From Anaerolineaceae bacterium (GTDB lineage: Bacteria; Chloroflexota; Anaerolineae; Anaerolineales; Anaerolineaceae), in assembly GCA_016927865.1 (NCBI GenBank), contig JAFGLU010000144.1, positions 1-54,039 on the forward strand: a DNA stretch of 54,039 bases, read 5' to 3'. Shown piece by piece: positions 25,842 to 34,276 of this stretch. The notes under the pieces were generated by a model that worked only from the letters and a program-made list of their open reading frames with translations, did not search any database and was not told the origin of the DNA. Both the position numbers and the translations under genes were made by a program. Within the stretch, counting starts at the first letter, position 1, and each line of letters begins with the position of its first letter.

Positions 25842-25952
25842 TACCTGCTCACTGGGGATGAAAGAAGTTCCTGAATTTGAGGTATGTATGGGCGCTTTGC
25901 GCCCATACATACCTCAAATTCGGGCCTCTCTCATCGCTGTGTGAGTTGTTAC
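25842..25952. repeat. Palindromic element copy E7 (full length)
   Basis: The outer ends are TACCTGCTCAC and GTGAGTTGTTAC. The inner 26-bp stem pairs 25870-25895 with 25899-25924, with a single G-T pair, around the triloop TTT (tip GCTTTGC). The arm starts CCTGAATTTGAGG. It fills the gap between the amidotransferase and NAD-synthase-like genes; the next ATG is 50 bases after the stem. Confidence 0.9.
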
Positions 25953-25974
25953 AAACATTGAGGAACCAAGACAC

Positions 25975-26952
25975 ATGATGAATTTGTTGAACTTTAGCAA
26001 GAAATCCTTGGCATTGGATGCGCAGGCAGAAACCCAGCGGATCATTGAGTCCCTGCGCGAGACCGTCAATCAACGACTGCACCGGCAAGGTGCGGTGATC
26101 GGGATTAGCGGCGGTATCGACTCCTCGGTAGTGCTGGCCCTGGCAGCGCGTGCCTTTGGCCCCGAGCGGGTGGTGGGGCTGCTGCTGCCCGAAAAAGAGT
26201 CCAGCCCCGAAAGCGCCGAGCTGGCCCTGGAACTGGCGGCTGCCTTCGGCGTCGAGCCGGTCACCGAGAATATCACTGCCACGCTGGAAGGCGCCGGCTG
26301 CTACCAGCGGCGGGACGAGGCCATCCAGCGGGTTTTCCCGCAGTACCAGCCGGGCTGGAAGGCCAAAATCGTCCTGCCGGGCGACTTGCTGGATCAAGGC
26401 ACCTTGAATATCTTCCACCTGGTGGTGACCGGGCCGGACGGTGTAGAGATGCGCCAGCGCCTGCCCCTGCGCGAATACTACCAGATTGTGGCTTCCTCTA
26501 ACTTCAAGCAGCGCACGCGCACCAACATGGAATACTACCATGCCGAACTGCGCAATTACGCCGTCATTGGCACGCCCAACAAGAACGAGCACGACCTGGG
26601 CTTCTTTGTGAAGGGCGGGGACGGTTTGTACGATATTGCCCCCATCCGCCACCTATTCAAGACTCAGGTCTACCAGTTAGCCGAGCACCTGGGCGTTCCG
26701 GCCAGCATCTGCAGCCGCCCCCCCACCACCGATACTTATCCCGGCGGCGGCACCCAGGAAGAGTTCTTCTATCGCATCCCCTACGACCTGCTCGACACAA
26801 TCTGGCTCGGTTTTGAGCAGGGGTTGGTGGCTGCCGAAATCGCCGCGGCCCTGGACTTGACCGCCGAGCAGGTCGCTCGCGTCGAGCAGGATATCGTCCG
26901 CAAGCAAAAGACGACCGCTTATCTGCGCAGCGCGCCGTTGGGAGTAGAATAG
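25975..26952 (+). CDS. NAD(+) synthase-like ATP-pyrophosphatase ligase
   Basis: This 325-residue protein has the ATP-pyrophosphatase loop SGGIDSS (45-51), the NadE block GTPNKNEHDLGFFVKGGDG and DIAPIRHLFKTQVYQLAEHL, and a final PPTTDTYPGGGTQEEFF segment. It lacks a glutaminase domain, so it would use free ammonia or ammonia from a partner such as the AsnB homologue. Relative to plain NadE it has an extra stretch between the ATP loop and the GTPNKNE block (about residues 100-165). In context it may form an amide in the glycan or acyl pathway and not NAD; that is inference. The next gene starts 4 bases after its stop. Confidence 0.78.
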   Translation: MMNLLNFSKKSLALDAQAETQRIIESLRETVNQRLHRQGAVIGISGGIDSSVVLALAARAFGPERVVGLLLPEKESSPESAELALELAAAFGVEPVTENITATLEGAGCYQRRDEAIQRVFPQYQPGWKAKIVLPGDLLDQGTLNIFHLVVTGPDGVEMRQRLPLREYYQIVASSNFKQRTRTNMEYYHAELRNYAVIGTPNKNEHDLGFFVKGGDGLYDIAPIRHLFKTQVYQLAEHLGVPASICSRPPTTDTYPGGGTQEEFFYRIPYDLLDTIWLGFEQGLVAAEIAAALDLTAEQVARVEQDIVRKQKTTAYLRSAPLGVE

Positions 26953-26956
26953 GTTC

Positions 26957-29650
26957 ATGAAATGGTCGCGGGTTTTGTCAACGATTGCCCTGGCGGCTCT
27001 TCTAATGCTTTCTCTGCCTGCGCCTCAAACTCGAGCGCAGACCGAAGGCATTGACCTGAGCCAACCGGTCAATCTCTCCCAATCCGGCGGGACGTACGAC
27101 CCCATCGCCGCGGTCGATAGCGACGGGGTGATGCACGTCTCCTGGCGAGATTCGGATAACCGCTTCTTCTATTCTCGCTCGACCGAAGATGGGTGGCAGG
27201 AACCGCTTTGGGTGACCTACCCCTTCACCTACGCTTCGCTCTTGGGGCTGCAAATCCCCGCGCCCACGCTGGTGGGTGGACTTCATGGTCGCCTGGCAAT
27301 GTTCTGGTTTGGCGAGAATAACAGCTTGCGTTCCAGCACCATCTCTGCGGCCAATCTTGGCACCAACACCGCCTGGACTGCGCCCTATCTGATCGCCAAG
27401 TCGATTGAGGATTTTGATGTTGAGATGGACGATGAGGGCGTTTTCCACATGGCCTACATCCAGGCCGCCGATTACCCGCCCTCGAACGCAGGGGTGTACT
27501 ACACCACTTCGGTCAATAATGGCGCTACCTGGAATATTCCAACCCTGGTGTACGGTTCTTCGTATTACATTCGCCGCGGGACATTGGATGATGAAGACCC
27601 TCGCAACACAGTGGATCTGTCGGTGACCAGCCTGGACGGCGAAACGGGAGTGTTTGTCACCTTCGATAATTTATCTCGCAAGCGAGTCCTGTTCTCGCGT
27701 TTACTGGCCGATGGCAAGAGTTGGGAAGAACCGATAGAGGTGGATGGCCCGGCGACCTTAGGCGGCTCCACCATCCCCTTCCAGATCAGCATTTCAGCCA
27801 GCCAGGAGAACGTGCTCATGACCTGGCAGGTGGGTCAGCCCGGAGGGGTGTGCCTCAACTACTTTGTGGTGTCGCAGAATGCCGGGGAAAACTGGAGCGA
27901 GCGCCAGCGCGCCAACTTGCCCTATGTTGATTGTGCGCAAGACAGGCGCTTGAAATCAGGCGTGGGTGAATACACCCTGCAGACCGATACTGTCAAAGGC
28001 CAGATGTACTTCACCGCCTGGAACGGCAAAGAATGGAGCCAGACGCAGTCCTGGCCCGAATTGTTCGAGTTTGTGGACTCCGAATCGTTGAACAATGTTC
28101 GCCTGGAATGTCAAGCGCCGGTGTTCCTGCCTTCTCAAGAGCTGGCAGTGGCGGGCTGCGACCGGGAAAGCGGGCAGGACGTTTGGGTAGCAGGTCGTTC
28201 GCTGGCCGATATTGGTTCCTGGTTCTCCCAGGTGGCCGGATGGCGGGTGGCGGAACAAATTCAATCGACCAGGAATAACATTGAACATCTCAATATCGCG
28301 GTGGACAACCAGGATGGCATCCACGCTTTATGGAGTCAGGTGGAAGACCCCGCCCCGGTGGCTGAGGGTACCACGGAGACTGTCCTGACCAACGATGCCA
28401 TTTATTACAGCCATTGGGGTGGCAGCAGTTGGACAAAGCCGCTGCCCATCTATTCGGCCCTGGAAGATTCCGTAGGTCGCATGGCCGTGGATATTGGTCA
28501 GGATGGCAAGATTGCATTGGTATGGAAAGACGAGGCAGCCCGCAAGCTGCATTACACCTGGGCAGTGGCAGACCGGGCCGGCAGCGCGCTGGAATGGGCG
28601 GCCCTGGCCGATTTGCCGGTAGACGAAATGACTGCCGATATGCCCGACCTGGCCATCGACCCTTCCGGCACGCTTTTTGTGGTTTATGCTGTGCCGATCA
28701 ACGAAACCCGCGGTGTGTATCTGCTCTCCTCTACAGATGGCGGCAAGAATTGGAGCGATCCTCAGATGATTCTGGACGGCATTCAGGCTGGTCTCGAAGT
28801 TGTGCAAGAGCCCGTGCTGCGCTCCGGTTCGGATGGTTCCTTGCATCTGCTGGTGGGCGACGGAATGCTCAACGTCTCTGGGGTGATGAATCGGGCCCTA
28901 TATCTGCAATCAACCGATCACGGCGCCACCTGGACCGAAGCCCAATCGGTGTCTTCTCGGCGGGTAAGGCAGTATCGCCTTTTGACCGCCGCTCCCAATA
29001 CGGTTCACCGCATTTGGCAAGAGGAAAGCGAGCAAGGCGACGTGGTTTACCACCAGCTTTCGCTGGATGGCGGAGAAACCTGGAGCCGGGTAGGGCAGGT
29101 GTTCAACGGGTCGGGGAACTTCTGGTTGGGCGATGCCGTGGCGGATCGAGCAGGGCAACTGCACCTTTTACGAGTGTCCAACGACGCCCAGCAAATTCAA
29201 ACCATTGATTACTGGAAGTGGGGGGGCGGCGGTTGGATCGAGGTAGATGATTTTGTGGCCGGTCCAACTGAACTGAGCGGCGCGTACCCGGTTGTGGCGG
29301 CGGTGAACAGTCTGGGTGACCTGGCGGCGATCACCATGCGCGGGCTCAACGACCAGTCTGACCAAACGCAGGGCTATAAACTGATGTTCACGCGCCGCAC
29401 GGTTCGCATTCCCACGGCGCAGATCACTCCGGTGGCGCTCATGCCCGTTTCCACGCCCACGCCAGAAGCAGCGCCTGAGGTCACCGAGACCGCCGCGCCC
29501 ACGCCCACCACCGATCTGGCGGCGCTCACAGCTCCACAGGGAGACCAGGGCGGGTTGAGTATGGCTCTGGCGGTAAGCATTGGCGCTTCACTGCTGGCCA
29601 TCGGCCTGGGGCTGGGCGTGGTCTTTATTCGCGGGAAAAAACAGAATTAA
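26957..29650 (+). CDS. Secreted BNR/sialidase-like propeller protein with C-terminal membrane anchor
   Basis: This 897-residue protein has a signal peptide (residues 1-28, ending TRAQ). Its body holds many BNR/Asp-box-like strands of the form STDGGKNWSDPQ, SVNNGATWN, STDHGATWTEA and SLDGGETWSRV, which build sialidase-type beta propellers. A Thr/Pro-rich linker (about 830-860) leads to a transmembrane helix (MALAVSIGASLLAIGLGLGV) and a basic tail FIRGKKQN. The catalytic Arg triad of real sialidases was not identified, so glycan or surface binding is more likely than hydrolysis. A shorter relative with the same layout is at 38022-39479. It starts 4 bases after the NAD-synthase-like gene. Confidence 0.8.
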   Translation: MKWSRVLSTIALAALLMLSLPAPQTRAQTEGIDLSQPVNLSQSGGTYDPIAAVDSDGVMHVSWRDSDNRFFYSRSTEDGWQEPLWVTYPFTYASLLGLQIPAPTLVGGLHGRLAMFWFGENNSLRSSTISAANLGTNTAWTAPYLIAKSIEDFDVEMDDEGVFHMAYIQAADYPPSNAGVYYTTSVNNGATWNIPTLVYGSSYYIRRGTLDDEDPRNTVDLSVTSLDGETGVFVTFDNLSRKRVLFSRLLADGKSWEEPIEVDGPATLGGSTIPFQISISASQENVLMTWQVGQPGGVCLNYFVVSQNAGENWSERQRANLPYVDCAQDRRLKSGVGEYTLQTDTVKGQMYFTAWNGKEWSQTQSWPELFEFVDSESLNNVRLECQAPVFLPSQELAVAGCDRESGQDVWVAGRSLADIGSWFSQVAGWRVAEQIQSTRNNIEHLNIAVDNQDGIHALWSQVEDPAPVAEGTTETVLTNDAIYYSHWGGSSWTKPLPIYSALEDSVGRMAVDIGQDGKIALVWKDEAARKLHYTWAVADRAGSALEWAALADLPVDEMTADMPDLAIDPSGTLFVVYAVPINETRGVYLLSSTDGGKNWSDPQMILDGIQAGLEVVQEPVLRSGSDGSLHLLVGDGMLNVSGVMNRALYLQSTDHGATWTEAQSVSSRRVRQYRLLTAAPNTVHRIWQEESEQGDVVYHQLSLDGGETWSRVGQVFNGSGNFWLGDAVADRAGQLHLLRVSNDAQQIQTIDYWKWGGGGWIEVDDFVAGPTELSGAYPVVAAVNSLGDLAAITMRGLNDQSDQTQGYKLMFTRRTVRIPTAQITPVALMPVSTPTPEAAPEVTETAAPTPTTDLAALTAPQGDQGGLSMALAVSIGASLLAIGLGLGVVFIRGKKQN

Positions 29651-29709
29651 CCCCGCCGGCTGGTCATAAATCGGTATCTCTATGGTTAAAAAATTGTAAG
29701 GTTAAGGGC

Positions 29710-29738
29710 TTGTAAATCGAGCCTCTTACCTTTATAAT
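29710..29738 (+). promoter_or_regulatory. Promoter of the secreted-protein genes
   Basis: TTGTAA (29710-29715) and a perfect TATAAT (29733-29738) are 17 bases apart. This opens a new transcription unit inside the locus, in the 210-base gap after the first propeller gene. The predicted leader (about 29745-29860) contains an AACGGGT / ACCCGTT inverted repeat near 29801-29843. Confidence 0.65.
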
Positions 29739-29860
29739 GCAAAGTGCCGAAAGCGCATAAAAACGATCTTATTAATGCTCGTTATCGGTACGAGTGGTTG
29801 TAACGGGTCACTCTTCACAATCTACCCCTTAGGGTACCCGTTGTTCATAAGGAAATAAAG

Positions 29861-31342
29861 ATGAAAATTGCAAAACAGCTTGCTGTTCTTGCAGTGCTGT
29901 GCCTGGCGATGTGGGGGGTAGGGGGACTTGTTCCACAAATGTGGAGCGCCAGCGCACAGGATGGGGGGCCTGAAGATCCAACGCCGCAAGGCATATATCA
30001 AGAAGAAGAGTTGCCCGAATTCCTGTGGGACGGGCCGATCGAAACGGAATCGCTCACGCTGCCGTTGGCTGCGCCTGTTGCTCAGCCGGATACCACCCAG
30101 TGGCCTCAGTTGCAGAATGACGCGCAGCACACCGGCTACACCCCCGCCACCTTAGGCACCAACTTCTCAGTGGTGTGGAAGCGAGCCTTCCAGCCCGAAA
30201 AAGTCCACCCGCAAGTGCAGGCCATCATTTACGGCGGCCGAGTCTTTGTGGGCACCGAGAGCGGAAATCTCTACGCCCTCAATGCGGCCAACGGATCCCA
30301 GAATTGGGTCTTTTCCGCGGGCGGACCTATTCTCAACAGCGTGGCCGCCGGGGATAACCGCGTTTATTTTGGCTCTATGGATGGGGCCGTGTATGCGGTT
30401 AATCCTTCCACCGGGGCGCAGTTGTGGAAGAAGCAGCTTTCCACCCGCCTGGGCTTTTCTACCGCGCCGCTCCTGGCCGGGGGTAAAGTGCTCATCGGCG
30501 GCCGCAATGGCGTGTTCTATGCCCTCAACCCGTCCGACGGAGCTATCTCCTGGTCGTTCCAGGCGGGCGGGCCCATCCTGATGACCGCCGCGGCCAACAC
30601 CGCCAGCACTACCGTCTACTTCACCGCCATGGACATGCGCGTTTATGCGCGCAGCATTTCCAATGGCGCTTCGGTGTGGACCAGCGGCAAGGTTCCGGCC
30701 ATGGCTTTCAAGGATTATTACCCGTTGGTATGGGGTGGGTACGTGTACGTCCGTCCGTGGAACAAGGGTTACCTCGGCCCGGATACACTCTCCGACCCGC
30801 CCAGCGCTTCGGCCCAGTTGTCTGTGCTGAACGCTTATAACCCCAGCACCATGCCCATCACCATGTTCCGTTTCAACGAAACCACCGGCGCGTTGGGCAC
30901 GCCCATCATCCACTATTGGTACCAGACCATGAATGGCGGCTCAGCCCCGCCCTGCGTCGACCGGAACGGCTACCTGGTCATGTCAGCGCCGTTCCCCAAT
31001 GACGACTTCTATATCGGTTGGGGGCGCGTAGATCCCAATACGCGAGTGTTGGTGGACCTGCTGGTGGAAAATTCGGATGAGGGCAACGGCCACGGCGACG
31101 AGACGATGGCCACCACCTGCACCGGCAACTTGATCTTCACCATGCACTATCAGGAACAAAACGTCCAGTTCACTGGCGCTTTCAACCTGAACAACAACAC
31201 CTGGACCGAAGTTGACCTGGGCAAGTCGAACGCCGAGATGTTCAATAACACGCAAGGCGGTGGCGCCAATGCGGTCTCCGTGGCCAACGGTTTGTTCTAT
31301 CACATCAGCGTGTACGAGCTCATCGTGCGCTCTGCGAATTAA
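29861..31342 (+). CDS. Secreted PQQ-type beta-propeller repeat protein
   Basis: This 493-residue protein has an N-terminal signal (LAVLAVLCLAMWGVGGLV) and then PQQ/pyrrolo-quinoline-like blades: WPQLQNDAQHTGYTP, VFVGTESGNLYALNAANGSQ, VYFGSMDGAVYAVNPSTGAQ and VLIGGRNGVFYALNPSDGA. This is the PQQ_2/BamB-like propeller family, which mostly serves as a binding scaffold; residues for a PQQ dehydrogenase are not seen. An AAGGA ribosome site sits before the ATG. The large secreted protein follows after 16 bases, so the two are co-transcribed. Confidence 0.83.
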   Translation: MKIAKQLAVLAVLCLAMWGVGGLVPQMWSASAQDGGPEDPTPQGIYQEEELPEFLWDGPIETESLTLPLAAPVAQPDTTQWPQLQNDAQHTGYTPATLGTNFSVVWKRAFQPEKVHPQVQAIIYGGRVFVGTESGNLYALNAANGSQNWVFSAGGPILNSVAAGDNRVYFGSMDGAVYAVNPSTGAQLWKKQLSTRLGFSTAPLLAGGKVLIGGRNGVFYALNPSDGAISWSFQAGGPILMTAAANTASTTVYFTAMDMRVYARSISNGASVWTSGKVPAMAFKDYYPLVWGGYVYVRPWNKGYLGPDTLSDPPSASAQLSVLNAYNPSTMPITMFRFNETTGALGTPIIHYWYQTMNGGSAPPCVDRNGYLVMSAPFPNDDFYIGWGRVDPNTRVLVDLLVENSDEGNGHGDETMATTCTGNLIFTMHYQEQNVQFTGAFNLNNNTWTEVDLGKSNAEMFNNTQGGGANAVSVANGLFYHISVYELIVRSAN

Positions 31343-31358
31343 GGCAGGAGGCGCTTCG

Positions 31359-34154
31359 ATGAAAAGAACCTTGCTTCGGTATATTTCAGTATTGATGGTG
31401 CTGGCCCTGCTTTCTGGGCGACCGGCCCAGGCGCCTCAACCGGTGCAGGCGCAGACGACGATCAACCCCTCCACATGGCAGGCCGGCTCGGTGGGTTTGC
31501 GCGCGGTGCCGGACAATGACATGAGAACTGCCGGATTGGGCTTCATCGTGACCGTCGCGGGCTGGCCCTCCCTGTCCTTACAGGGCGGCGTTCAGCCCTT
31601 CTGGGATGTCGTATTAGGGCCGGTAGGCATCCCCATGGGCAAGGTCAAAACTCTGCCCAGCAGCACGGCGACCTTCAGCGCCCAATCGACCAGTTGGGCC
31701 AAAAACAAAATGACCTTCACGCCCTCCTCCGGCGGTGCGGTCAACCTGTGGGCCAGCCGCCTTTCTCCGGCAGTGTTAGCCGAGACCACCGACAGTGCCC
31801 TGCGCCTTTTTGCCGGCAACGTCATCAAGTACGAGTGGGACGGGAACAGCAACGAAATCGTGGAGCGACAGGTCCCTGTCCGTCCCAAGTATTTATCTTA
31901 CTCCACCGGCGGGACGCGCAAATACGCCACGCTGGGCACCGGCACGACCAGCCTGACCACGCTGGACCAGGGCTGGCTGCTGCTGTGGATGGGCAATAAC
32001 ACCCACGCCATGGAAACCCGGCGCATTATGGACTACGGCGCGCCGCCCCTCACCGATGCTTATGCGGCCGATGTGCCCATCCTGTTAGTCTTCCAAAACC
32101 AGCCCACCGGCATCAAGCTCTCCAGCGAGGGCGGCGTGGAGGTGACCTTCAGCGGCGCAGCCGGACGCATCGCCATCCTGCCCCTCTACGGGCGTGACCA
32201 TCCCCCCGCTTCGCAGACCGAAGGCTGGTACAACAACCTGCCTGCCGGCGTGCAGCAAAAGATTCAGTTCTGGGCTCCCCGCCTGGCCTACTTCCCGGCG
32301 GATGTGGCCGAAACCTACTCCTATTCTGGTGGCAGCGCCACCATCACCGAGAACATCACCTACGAGACGGTGCGCGCTGCGGGCGGCACCAAGTTCGCTC
32401 CGCTGCCCCCCATCCTTTCGCTGGCCCGCCCCTTACTAAACCCCGTCTTCTCTCACACCATTCAAGAAAGCGGCTATGCCAGCCAGTTCGGCCCCATCGA
32501 AGGTATCGATAACCGTGACAGCTATTCCTGGACGGTCCCCGATGTCTCGCGCTTCATCGATCCGCAGCGCCTCATTCCGCAGAGCGGCGGCACGGTTCCG
32601 GCGGACCTGCAAGCCGAGTTGGAGAACCAGGTGACCCGCCTGGTGAGTGCTGGGCACATGGACCCCTGGATGTACGCCGATCAGGTGCCCAACGTAGATT
32701 ACCGCGGCGATATCTACTGGGCCAACCCCGCCGATGCGCTCTACGCGCTGTCTGAGGTGGCCGACGCGCTGCCCGATGGCGCAGTCAAAAACAACTTAAT
32801 CAGCTACATGGCCTCTGAGCGCAACGCCTTCAAGCCCGAATATGTGTATAACCTCAGTTTCGGGCAAGGCGCGCCGCGCGGGCCTGCCGGGCTGCCTACC
32901 GTGGGCGACAACATGGAAGACGAGTTGGATGACTGGTGGTACCAGAACGACAATGTCTTCTTGACGGATGTGCCCCTGTATAGTTTCTACGGGCTGGCCC
33001 GTTATTACCAGACAGTGGGCGGAACGCCGCCCCCCGATGCCTACGGCGAGGCGGTGAATGCCCTCAATCGGGACATGAGCGAACAGGATTGGGCCAGCCA
33101 GGGCTGGTTCCTGGGTTACCAGGACCGGCGTGAGGCGGTGGTGAACACCAACCGTCATTTTGCCGGGCTGGTGGGCTTTGCTCGCATGGCCGACAGGGTG
33201 GGCGACACGTCCGCCGGCAACCTGGGCCGTGCCCTGGTGGCCAAAGCGATGGTAGCCCGCCTGGGCCAGTTGCAGTACACTCACTATCTCTACCAATCTG
33301 GAATCGTCCAGCTTCCATCAAATCCCAGATGGCAGTTGGATGAGTTAGAGAAACTCAATATCTGGCTGGGCGTAATCTATAACTACAACTGGCAGACTGC
33401 TTCAGACGATGCCCGCCAGGTCATTCGCCTCAACCAGTTCTCCTTTGACCTGTTCGACCATTCCGGCTATGAAGACGTGCCCGAAGATTTCGATCGGGGA
33501 ACCACCTCGGCTCATTTGATCGGCTACCGCGACATGGTGCCCGAGCTGGGGCGTGTCTTTGCTGAATACGCCCAGGATGAGGCCAGTGTGACGCTGAACA
33601 AGTTCAAGACCATCACGCCGCACTGGTATGCCACCTACGGCGAAGCCACCCTGGGGATGGAACACGGCATGAACCACCCTATGGATTCGTTCCAGTTGTT
33701 CATGGCCGAAACCTACCTCAACCAGCCTTCTCCCGACCAGATGGCCCGCTATGCCGATATTCCCTGGTTGGAGCGCGGCGACCTGTTCTATATGCAAAAG
33801 CTGGCTGAAACCGTGCTGGCTTACCGTGGCGCAGTCTGGGAAAACAAAGCTTCGCTGTCCGTCACCCCTGGAGACCAGGAGATTTTTTTAGCCTGGATAT
33901 TCCAAGGTGTCCTCGACGAGCCCTTCACCTGGCGTGTCGATTACCGCAACTCCAATGACCCCAATTACACCTCCATTTCCGTCCTGCCCCCCGAGACACG
34001 TTCCTACCGGATCACCGGCTTGGAAAATTATCAGACCTATTACGTTCGTGTGGCTGCCGTGGGTGACAACAGCGGCTTGGAGTTGGTAACCACCAACCCG
34101 GTTTTTACGCTGGTTACCGACCTTTTTGTGCACCTGCCTGTGATTCGCAGGTAG
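31359..34154 (+). CDS. Large secreted protein, unassigned family, with C-terminal fibronectin-III-like domain
   Basis: This 931-residue protein has a signal peptide (about residues 1-31). The first 400 residues look beta-rich. Residues 450-830 are helical with aromatic and acidic patches (DDWWYQNDNVFLTDVPLYSF, EHGMNHPMDSFQLF), which resembles an alpha/alpha-barrel glycoside hydrolase or lyase, but I do not recognise the family. The last 90 residues form a fibronectin-III-like unit (YRITGLENYQTYYVRVAAV) ending in LFVHLPVIRR. The ATG at 31359 has GCAGGAGG upstream and begins a clear signal peptide; the same frame opens earlier inside the PQQ gene, where it is only a shadow. Confidence 0.72.
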   Translation: MKRTLLRYISVLMVLALLSGRPAQAPQPVQAQTTINPSTWQAGSVGLRAVPDNDMRTAGLGFIVTVAGWPSLSLQGGVQPFWDVVLGPVGIPMGKVKTLPSSTATFSAQSTSWAKNKMTFTPSSGGAVNLWASRLSPAVLAETTDSALRLFAGNVIKYEWDGNSNEIVERQVPVRPKYLSYSTGGTRKYATLGTGTTSLTTLDQGWLLLWMGNNTHAMETRRIMDYGAPPLTDAYAADVPILLVFQNQPTGIKLSSEGGVEVTFSGAAGRIAILPLYGRDHPPASQTEGWYNNLPAGVQQKIQFWAPRLAYFPADVAETYSYSGGSATITENITYETVRAAGGTKFAPLPPILSLARPLLNPVFSHTIQESGYASQFGPIEGIDNRDSYSWTVPDVSRFIDPQRLIPQSGGTVPADLQAELENQVTRLVSAGHMDPWMYADQVPNVDYRGDIYWANPADALYALSEVADALPDGAVKNNLISYMASERNAFKPEYVYNLSFGQGAPRGPAGLPTVGDNMEDELDDWWYQNDNVFLTDVPLYSFYGLARYYQTVGGTPPPDAYGEAVNALNRDMSEQDWASQGWFLGYQDRREAVVNTNRHFAGLVGFARMADRVGDTSAGNLGRALVAKAMVARLGQLQYTHYLYQSGIVQLPSNPRWQLDELEKLNIWLGVIYNYNWQTASDDARQVIRLNQFSFDLFDHSGYEDVPEDFDRGTTSAHLIGYRDMVPELGRVFAEYAQDEASVTLNKFKTITPHWYATYGEATLGMEHGMNHPMDSFQLFMAETYLNQPSPDQMARYADIPWLERGDLFYMQKLAETVLAYRGAVWENKASLSVTPGDQEIFLAWIFQGVLDEPFTWRVDYRNSNDPNYTSISVLPPETRSYRITGLENYQTYYVRVAAVGDNSGLELVTTNPVFTLVTDLFVHLPVIRR

Positions 34155-34163
34155 AGAGGCTTC

Positions 34164-34212
34164 GTGATTGCTCACGTTGAGGTGAAGATGCCCTCAACCC
34201 TGGTGAGTAGAT
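34164..34212. repeat. Palindromic element copy E8 (short form)
   Basis: The ends GTGATTGCTCACG and TGGTGAGTAGATA enclose GTTGAGG paired with CCTCAAC, with the family spacer GGTGAAGATG between them. The long AATTTG stem is missing. It lies between the large secreted protein and the Tat-exported protein. Confidence 0.65.
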
Positions 34213-34276
34213 ATGGGAATTCTACCGGTTGGCTGCCGGTGATCTCTCGGCAGCAAAGTTGAAAGGATCCAAAATT

